From positions 61,970 through 125,969 of the forward strand of contig CAUZLF010000734.1 in NCBI GenBank assembly GCA_963580285.1: a stretch of DNA of 64,000 nucleotides, written 5' to 3'. The stretch is from Lucinisca nassula. Its lineage: Eukaryota > Mollusca > Bivalvia > Lucinida > Lucinidae. A program made the position numbers and the translations under genes. The notes beneath the pieces were generated by a model. That model did not search any database and had not been told where the DNA came from. It saw only the letters and a list, made by a program, of their open reading frames with translations. Positions 55,881-64,000 of this stretch are shown here, piece after piece (position 1 is the first letter of the stretch; each line of letters begins with the position of its first letter).

Positions 55881-56061
55881 GTACCACCAAACCACAACCC
55901 CATGTTGGTGATACCATGTGGTCACAGTTTGTGTAAATCATGTTCCAAGAAGACGAAGTATTGTTGTGTTTGTGGTTGTCCAGCACAGTCTACAACTGAA
56001 AATGTTATGCTACAACAGATTATAACAGACTACCAGTCTCAAGAAAGGGCAAAGAAGGAAG
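55881..56061 (+). CDS. Exon of the host RING-finger gene (RING core)
   Basis: Acceptor TTCTTGCAG ends at 55880; donor GTAATT follows 56061. The 181-nt exon is in phase 0 with the exon at 42449-42984. It reads VPPNHNPMLVIPCGHSLCKS, then CSKKTKYCCVCGCP and a polar helix-like tail (LQQIITDYQSQERAKKE). With CANC from the upstream exon this gives C-x2-C, CGHxLCxxC and CCVC, a C3HC4-like RING that binds two zinc ions. RINGs usually recruit E2 enzymes; substrate and gene name cannot be told. The reading leaves the exon after one base of a codon. Confidence 0.75.
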
Positions 56062-56164
56062 GTAATTGTATGCCACACCCTCCTTATAGCCTTGTTCGTT
56101 GTAAGACAGTTTTGGATGTAACACGGTTAAAAGATGGATCCCAAAAGTGTATAGATTATAAATA

Positions 56165-57240
56165 ACAAGAATTCCGCCGAAGGCTATGCCGCCCCTGTGG
56201 GGGCGCAAAGTCACCCAACCATGATATGTAGGTGTAGGTCAAACACAGATGCTTGCATAAAAGTTTCCATTCTTAAATGCAAACTTGTACAAAGTATCAT
56301 TAATGAAGCTGTAATAATTCTTGAGAAATGAACTTAACCATTAGGGTGACCGCTAGGGTGGTGGCAGTATTTTACGAAGTCAGTGAACCATGAAATTTTG
56401 GTCAGAGTCAAATATGGATGCCATCCCCAGATTCAAGTTTGAACCAAATATCATTAATGAAGCGTTAAAAGTTCTTTAGAAATAAACTTGACCATTAGGG
56501 TGAACACTAGGGTGGTCGCAATATTTTACAAAGTCTGTGAATCATGAAATATAGGTCAAGGTTAAATATGGATGCTTGCATTTAAGTTGCCACCCCCAGA
56601 TACAAGTTTTTACCAAGTATCATTAATAAATCTCTTATAGTTCTTGAGAAATAAACTTGACCATTAGGGGGAACGCTAGGGTGGTCACAATATTTTACAA
56701 AGTCAGTGAACCATGTAGGTTAAGGTCAAATATGGATGCTTGCATTTAAGTTGCCATCCACAGATACAAGTTTGTACCAAATATCATTAATGAACCTCTT
56801 ATAGTTCTTGAGAAATAAACTTGACAGTCAGTGAACCATGAAATTTAGGTCAAGGTCAAATATGGATGCTTGCATTTAAGTAACCATCCCCAGATACAAG
56901 TTTGTACCAAGTATCATTAATGAAGCTCTTACAGTTCTTGAGAAATAAACTTGACTATTAGGGTGAAAGCTAGGGTAGTCTCAATATTTTACGAAGTCCG
57001 TGAACCATGAAGTGTAGGTCAAGGTCAAATATGGATGCTTGCATTTAAGTAACCACCCCAGATACAAGTTTGTACCAAGTATCATTAATGAAGCTCTTAT
57101 AGTTCTTGAGAAATAAACTTGAACCTCAGGATGAACGCTAGGATGGTTGCAAATGTTGACGCCCTGACAGATGGACGGACGGACGGAAAACCTGGCACCT
57201 GTATCGCGCCATGCTAATAGCAGGCGCGACAAAAATGGCC
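56165..57240 (+). repeat. Tandem repeat element, ~120-180 bp units
   Basis: Five to six units with 'gaaatttaggtcaaggtcaa', 'atatggatgcttgcatttaa', 'ccagatacaagtttgtacca' and 'gagaaataaacttgaccatt'. Ends 'atagcaggcgcgacaaaaat', the inverse of the end motif at 58385. Confidence 0.75.
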
Positions 57241-57554
57241 ATAAATGGTCAATTTTAGCTCACCTGGACAAAGTCCAGGAAGCTACTCCCAACATTGGTG
57301 TTGGTGTCAGCATTAGAATCATCATTGGTGGCTGCGTTTACGTTAAAGATTTTCAAGAGCTCATAATTTCTTAACCATATGATGGATATGGTTCATATTT
57401 TTGTATGATGATAGATATAGGTCCAAAATTTTATTCAGCAATACCCCAGCCCATACCCATGACCTCAAGATCAAGACTTGGAAATTTTTAATGTTAAAGT
57501 TTTTAAAGAGCTCATATTTTCTAAACATTTTGATGGATTTGATTCATATCTGGA

Positions 57555-58087
57555 AGAAATTCAAGGAGTTGCTACCAGTTCTCTCTTCCCGCCACCTCTC
57601 GTTCAAGACATGTGGCCGTGTGTACAGCTCTTGTGTGCGGAGCACGAAGCTCCATGCCAGTGTGACATGACCTTTACAAAGCTAAACCTCCAACGTCTTC
57701 ATTGGAATGACAGGGCAATGATCAGACAGATCTGCAATGTCAAGCCCCATCAGGTCCAGTGAGCTACTTGAGCATCTTGGCATTGAGGACCTGAACCTCA
57801 TCCTGAAAGGGAGAAGGCTCCACTGGTATTGACATGTGGAATACTCCAACGCTGCAGTCAAGATTGCCTGTGCCATACAGGTAGGTGGAAAGCGGGAGGC
57901 TGGAAGGCCCAAGATGACCTGGAAGCAGCTGACAGAAAGAGATTCCAGAGAATGGAAGCTCTCTGCTATCGATCCTCATGATAGACAAGCCTGGAGATCT
58001 GGTGTAAGATCGGCCATGCATGCAGCAAGCAAGCTACCTGGAAGGGGGCCCACTTATGTGGATGCTGCCCCTGTACCTGCACGTTAA
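57555..58087 (+). pseudogene. RTE-type LINE reverse transcriptase C-terminal remnant
   Basis: The segments TCGRVYSSCVRSTKLHAS, LQRLHWNDRAMIRQICNVK, SSELLEHLGIEDLNLILKGR and (after a TGA at about 57827) AGRPKMTWKQLTERDSREWK occur in order across two or three frames. They match the familiar C-terminus of RTE-like 'endonuclease-reverse transcriptase' proteins. Frameshifts and stops make it non-functional. 57256-57554 is a repeat beginning 'agctcacctggacaaag'. Confidence 0.75.
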
Positions 58088-58384
58088 TCAAAAATCCGTT
58101 GAAGATGATGATGATTTGGTAAGATGATAGATATAAGCCCAAAGTTACATTGCCCTTGCCCAAGCTTATGACCTCAAGGTTAAGGTCACAGGCTTAGAAA
58201 TTTTATGTATAAGTTTTTTCTGAGCTCTGTTTTCCAAACAATATGATGGATTTGGTTCATATTTGTATGGTGATAGGTACAGGTCCAAAGTTTTATTCAA
58301 CAGTAACCCCTTCCATGCCCATGACCTCAAAGTCAAGGTCATGGACTTTAAGGTTTTAAGTGAAAGTTTTTAAGGTCTCTTTTT

Positions 58385-59350
58385 GTCGCGCCTGCTTTGG
58401 CAGGAAGATATATAGGCCGGCCGGCCGTCTTTCCGTCAACATTTTACACTGGGTGTCTTGTCATCACAACTCCTCCTACAGTTTCATACAGATTATTTTG
58501 AAACTTTGTGTGTGTTTTGGACATGGTATAAGGATGTGCGTGTGGTTTGGACTTTATGTTCGGATTAATTTTTGTCACTTTTTCCACATTGTGAACATAG
58601 TCATTTTTAACCTTCAATTGATATATGATAGGTACCTCTTGTCATCGCAACTCCTCTTGCAGTTTTATACTGATCATTTTGAAACTTTGCATGTGTTTTC
58701 GCCATGGTATGAGGATGTGCATGTTGTTTCGATATAAATCTCAGAGTATTTTTTTTCTCACTTTTTGCACATTGTGAACTTAGCCGTTTTTAAGTTTCAG
58801 TTGATATACGATAGATACCTCTTGTCATCGCAACTCCTCTTACAGTTTTATATCGATCATTTTGAAACTTTTTGTGTGTTTTTGCTATGGTATGAGGATG
58901 TGCATGTGGTTTGGACTTAATCTTCAGATCAATTTTTATCATTTTTCCCACATTGGGAACTTAGTCATTTTTAACCTTCAATTGATATATGATATGTACC
59001 TCTGGTCATCGCAACTCCTCTTTCAGTTTTATGCCGATCATTTTGAAACTTTGCATGTGCTTTTGCCATGGTATGAGAATGTGCATGTGGTTTCGACATA
59101 ATTCTCAGAATATTTTTTTTCACTTTTTGCGCATTGTGAACTAAGTCATTTTTAAGCTTCAATTGATATACGATAGATACCTCTTGTCATCGCAACTCCT
59201 CTTACAGTTTTATACCGATCATTTTGTAACTTTGCATGTGCTTTCACCATGGTATGAAGATGTGCATGTGGTTTGGACGTAATTCTCGGAATATTTTTTT
59301 TCCACATTTTGCAAATAGGAGATACCTCTTTGTCACCGCAACTCCTCTTA
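58385..59350 (+). repeat. Tandem repeat element, ~181-bp unit, about five copies
   Basis: Starts TTGTCGCGCCTGCTTTGGCA. Units share 'tcatcgcaactcctcttaca', 'gatcattttgaaactttgca', 'catggtatgaggatgtgcat'. Open frames here come from the repeat. Confidence 0.85.
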
Positions 59351-59354
59351 CAGT

Positions 59355-59760
59355 TTGTAGCTCACCTGTCATGTAGTGACGAAGTGAGCTTTTGTGATCA
59401 CTTTTTGTCCGTCGTGCGTCCGTCCATCCATGTGTCCGTGCATTTGGTTGGTTGGTTGATTTGAGGTTTAACGTCCCCGTCAACACTGTATAGGTCATTT
59501 TGGAGACGTTGCTTCCAATTTTGTGGGACTTTTACCCGACATTGAGATGAAATGACATCTCAAGCCCTGTCGCCCAATGAAACTAATAAAGTTTATAAGC
59601 ATGGACGGTCCAAATCACACTGCATTGCCTGGACAGGCTTAGATCCTCTAAGCAGTTTACAAGTACTTGTGTGCGTATGGTTTCAGCTCTGCATGGAAGC
59701 ATCATACAGCCCATCTATTTCTTTCTAGCCCCTATGGGCGGGGGCCGTGCATCTGTAAAC
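59355..59760 (+). repeat. 'CCCCGTCAACA' repeat, most complete copy
   Basis: From 'ttgaggtttaacgtccccgt' through 'acgttgcttccaattttgtg', 'catctcaagccctgtcgccc' to 'cccctatgggcgggggccg' (about 59455-59750). It is preceded by a 'tagctcacctgtcatgtagt' fragment (59355-59440). Confidence 0.7.
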
Positions 59761-59939
59761 AATTTCAAATAAGTATATCTCTAATAACCCATGGTCAATC
59801 TTGATCAAATTTCATGAGAAGCATCATCAGGTAGGGGGAAAGGCTGCATAAGGTTTTTGGGCTGATCAGATTGGAATTCTGGTTGACATGGCAACATATA
59901 GTTCGAATAATCTTACAATGGGAAAAAATTAAAATATCT

Positions 59940-62900
59940 TCGTCTCTGAAACCACTGGGCTCAGAGCTTAGATATTAAGCTTGTAACAATGTCAAGTGGT
60001 CACCTACATAAATCCTGCCAATAATGCCCCTAGGGTCCAAATTGGCCACCACCCCGGGGCCCCTTTACGCCTATAGGCTCATAATGGAAAAAAAAGCTTC
60101 AAAAATCTTCTTCTCTGAAACCACAAGGCCCAGAGCTTAGATATTTAGCATGTAAATATGGCAAGTGGTCACCTACATAATTCCTGCCAATCATGCCCCT
60201 GGGTTCCAAATGGGCCACGCACCGGGGCCCTTCGCTCCCATAAACTCATAATGGAAAAAAGCTTCAAAAATCTTCTGGTCTGAAACCCCATGGCCCAGAG
60301 CTTAGGTATTTAGCATGTAGCAATGGCAAGTGGTCACCTACATAATTCCTGCCAATCATGCCCCTGGGGTCCAAATTAACCACACCCCAGGGCCCCTTAG
60401 CTCCCATTGACTAATAATGGAAAAAAAAAACTTTCTGAAATCTTATTCTCTGAAACCACAAGGCCCAGAGCTTAGATATTTAGCATGTAGCAACGGCAAG
60501 TGGTCACCTACATAATTCCTGCCAATCATGCCCCTGGGTTCCAAATGGGCCAACCCCCTGGGGCCCCTTAGCTCCCATAGACTCATAATGGAAAAAAAGC
60601 TTCAAAAATCTTCTTCTCTGAAACCACAGAGCCAAGAGCTCAGAAAATTAGCATGTAGCAACGGCAAGTGGTCACCTACATAATTCCTGCCAATCATGCC
60701 CTTTGGGTCCAAACTGGCCACGCCCTGGAGCCCCTTAGCTCCTATAGACTCATAATGGAAAAAAAGCTTCTTCTCTGAAACCACAGGGCCCAGAGCTTAG
60801 ATATTTAGCGTGTAGCAACGGCAATTGGACACCCACATAATTCCTGCAAATCATGCCCCTTGGTTCCAAATGGGCCACGCCCCGGGGCCCCTTTGCTCCC
60901 ATAGACTCATAATGGAAAAACTCTTCAAAAATCTTCTCTGAAACCACAGGGCCCAGAGCTTAGATATTTAGCACGTAGCAACTGCAAGTGGTCACCTACA
61001 TAATTCCTGCCAATCATGCCCCTGGGGTTCAAACAGGCCATGCCCCGGAGCCCCTTAGCTCCTATAGACACTCATAATGGAAAAAAAGCTTCCAAAATCT
61101 TCTTCTGAAACCACAGGGCCCAGAGCTTAGATATTTAGCATGTAGCAATGGCAAGTGGTCACCTACATAATTCCTGCCAATCATGCCCCTGGGGTCCAAA
61201 TGGGCCACGCCCCGGGGCCCCTTAGCTCCTATAGACTCAAAATGGAAAAAAGGTTCAAACAGCTTCTTCTCTGAAACCACAGGGCCCAGAGCTTAGATAT
61301 TTAGCATGTAGCAATGGCAAGTGGTCACCTACATAATTCCTGCAAATCATGCCCCTGGGGTCCACATGGGCCACACTCTGGGGCCCCTTAGCTCCTATAG
61401 ACTCAAAATGGAAAAAAGGTTCAAACAGCTTCTTCTCTGAAACCACAGGGCCCAGAGCTGAGATATTTAGCATGTAGCATTGGTAAGTGGTCACCTACCA
61501 AAATCCTGCCAATCATGCCCCTGGGGTCCAAATGGGCCACGCCCCGGGGCCCCTTAGCTCCTATAGACTCATAATGGAAAAAATTATTAAGCTTGTGACA
61601 ATGTCAAGTGGTCACCTACATAAATCCTGCCAATAATGCCCCTAGGGTCCAAATTGGCCACCACCCCGGGGCCCCTTTACGCCTATAGGCTCATAATGGA
61701 AAAAAAAACTTCAAAAATCTTCTTCTCTGAAACCACAGGGCCCAGAGCAATGGCCACACCCCAGGGCCCCTTAGCTCCCATAGACTCATAATGGAAAAAA
61801 AGCTTCTAAAATCTTCTTCTCTGAAACCACAAGGTCCAGAGCTTAGATATTTAGCATGTAGCAATGGCAAGTGGTCACCTACATAATTCCTGCCAATCAT
61901 GCCCCTGGGTTCCATATGGGCCACGCCCTGGGGCCCCTTAGCTCCCATAGACACATAATGGAAAAAAAACTTCAAAAATCTTCTTCTCTGAAACCACCGA
62001 GCCAAGAGCTTAGAAATTTAGCATGTAGCAACGGCAAGTGGTCAACTACATAATTCCTGCCAATCATGCTCCTGGGGTCCAAAGGGGCCACGCCCCGGGG
62101 CCCCTTAACTCCTATAGACTCATAAAGGTTCAAACAGCTTCTTCTCTGAAACCACAGGGCCCAGAGCTTAGATATTTAGCATGTAGCAATGGCAAGTGGT
62201 CACCTACATAATTCCTGCCAATCATGCCCCTGGGGTCCAAATGGGCCACACCCTGGGGCCCCTTAGCTCCTATAGACTCAAAATGGAAAAAAGGTTCAAA
62301 CAGCTTCTTCTCTGAAACCACAGGGCCCAGAGCTGAGATATTTAGCATGTAGCATTGGTAAGTGGTCACCTACCAAAATCCTGCCAATCATGCCCCTGGG
62401 GTCCAAATGGGCCACGCCCCGGGGCCCCTTAGCTCCTATAGACTCATAATGGAAAAAAAAACTTCAAAAATCTTCTTCTCTGAAACCAAAGGGCCCAGAG
62501 CAATGGCCACACCCCAGGGCCCCTTAGCTCCCATAGACTCATAATGGAAAAAAAGCTTCTAAAATCTTCTTCTCTGAAACCACAAGGTCCAGAGCTTAGA
62601 TATTTAGCATGTAGCAATGGCAAGTGGTCACCTACATAATTCCTGCCAATCATGCCCCTGGGTTCCAAATGGGCCACGCCCTGGGGCCCCTTAGCTCCCA
62701 TAGACTCATAATGGAAAAAAAAAACTTCAAAAATCTTCTTCTCTGAAACCACCGAGCCAAGAGCTTAGAAATTTAGCATGTAGCAACGGCAAGTGGTCAA
62801 CTACATAATTCCTGCCAATCATGCCCCTGGGGTCCAAAGGGGCCATACCACGGAGCCCCTTAGCTCCTATAGACACTCATAATGGAAAAAAAGCTTCCAA

Positions 62901-64000
62901 AATCTTCTTCTGAAACCACAGGGCCTAGAGCTTAGATATTTAGCATGTAGCAATGGCAAGTGGTCACCTACATAATTCCTGCCAATCATGCCCCTTGGGT
63001 CCAAATGGGCCACACCCTGGGGCCCCTTAGCTCCTATAGACTCAAAATGGAAAAAAGGTTCAAACAGCTTCTTCTCTGAAACCACAGGGCCCAGAGCTGA
63101 GATATTTAGCATGTAGCATTGGTAAGTGGTCACCTACCAAAATCCTGCCAATCATGCCCCTGGGGTCCAAATGGGCCACGCCCCGGGGCCCCTTAGCTCC
63201 TATAGACTCATAATGGAAAAAAAAACTTCAAAAATCTTCTTCTCTGAAACCAAAGGGCCCAGAGCAATGGCCACACCCCAGGGCCCCTTAGCTCCCATAG
63301 ACTCATAATGGAAAAAAAGCTTCTAAAATCTTCTTCTCTGAAACCACAAGGTCCAGAGCTTAGATATTTAGCATGTAGCAATGGCAAGTGGTCACCTACA
63401 TAATTCCTGCCAATCATGCCCCTGGGTTCCAAATGGGCCACGCCCTGGGGCCCCTTAGCTCCCATAGACTCATAATGGAAAAAAAAACTTCAAAAATCTT
63501 CTTCTCTGAAACCACCGAGCCAAGAGCTTAGAAATTTAGCATGTAGCAACGGCAAGTGGTCAACTACATAATTCCTGCCAATCATGCCCCTGGGGTCCAA
63601 AGGGGCCATACCACGGAGCCCCTTAGCTCCTATAGACACTCATAATGGAAAAAAAGCTTCCAAAATCTTCTTCTGAAACCACAGGGCCTAGAGCTTAGAT
63701 ATTTAGCATGTAGCAATGGCAAGTGGTCACCTACATAATTCCTGCCAATCATGCCCCTTGGGTCCAAATGGGCCACACCCTGGGGCCCCTTAGCTCCTAT
63801 AGACTCAAAATGGAAAAAAGGTTCAAACAGCTTCTTCTCTGAAACCACAGGGCCCAGAGCTGAGATATTTAGCATGTAGCATTGGTAAGTGGTCACCTAC
63901 CAAAATCCTGCCAATCATGCCCCTGGGGTCCAAATGGGCCACGCCCCGGGGCCCCTTAGCTCCTATAGACTCATAATGGAAAAAAAAACTTCAAAAATCT
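59940..64000. repeat. ~165-bp satellite with ~764-bp higher-order period
   Basis: Over twenty units with 'tcacctacataattcctgcc', 'aatcatgcccctggggtcca', 'gggccccttagctcctatag' and 'actcataatggaaaaaa'. From about 61690 several different units repeat as a block: matching points lie at 62444 and 63208, at 62867 and 63630, and at 62362 and 63126. Consecutive blocks are almost identical. The array runs off the window. All open frames within it are by-products. Confidence 0.9.

Noticed and set aside
59940..64000. Many open frames of 60-104 codons in the satellite
   Set aside because: They repeat with the satellite period, lack splice or start context, and arise from the stop-poor GC-rich unit.

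Overview
The window looks like a piece of a bivalve mollusc nuclear genome. This is inferred from the mixture of repeat classes (CR1/Jockey-like LINEs, a Penelope-like element with a GIY-YIG domain, hammerhead-bearing retrozymes, tRNA-derived SINEs, hAT- and Mutator-like DNA transposons, long VNTR-bearing repeats), from AT-rich intergenic DNA and from introns with GT..AG borders. The species cannot be named from the sequence. I see no bacterial operons, rRNA, CRISPR or intact canonical tRNA genes. A run of Ns at 7015-7037 is an assembly gap.

Layout. 1-7100: a foldback element (650-2026) with tandem-repeat arms and a 9-bp target duplication, then two 5'-truncated LINE reverse transcriptases (3111-5077, 5880-6787) and a SINE. 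7120-14160: a 7-kb block bounded by ~90-bp inverted repeats and holding a Penelope-like retroelement on the minus strand (7349-11583), followed by a five-copy satellite. 14923-20394: a DNA element with GC-rich TATAAAAG-containing terminal inverted repeats and an exact 9-bp target duplication, carrying a nearly complete two-ORF LINE (15417-18971, minus). 20400-26340: SINEs, a broken LINE, the first of four 'AGCTCACC' VNTR elements and a second foldback with tandem arms. 26343-32088: an array-type element bounded by TCTCCCC/GGGGAGA, interrupted by an AGCTCACC element in reverse. 32240-35575: a decayed CR1-like LINE. 36592-40880: tandem-repeat element with two retrozyme monomers, each with a type I hammerhead ribozyme.

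Host gene. Two exons (42449-42984 and 55881-56061) of one protein-coding gene are visible. Joined in phase 0 they form a C3HC4-like RING finger whose first Cys pair lies in one exon and the rest in the other. The 12.9-kb intron between them is almost entirely nested transposons: a LINE tail, cut by an 8.4-kb hAT-like element with a 7-bp duplication, holding an AGCTCACC element, cut by a 3.05-kb hAT-like element, holding a Penelope-element tail and a retrozyme dimer. A 40-bp minisatellite (about 20 copies) closes the intron.

56165-64000: further tandem-repeat elements, an RTE-type reverse transcriptase remnant, and a ~165-bp satellite with a ~764-bp higher-order period running off the end.

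The most notable signals are (1) a Penelope-like element with its GIY-YIG endonuclease upstream of the RT and three in-frame TGA codons at positions where I expect cysteine, suggesting selenocysteine coding, and (2) four hammerhead ribozymes in permuted or dimeric ~260-bp units, with a short stretch of similarity to the leader of that same Penelope-like element.
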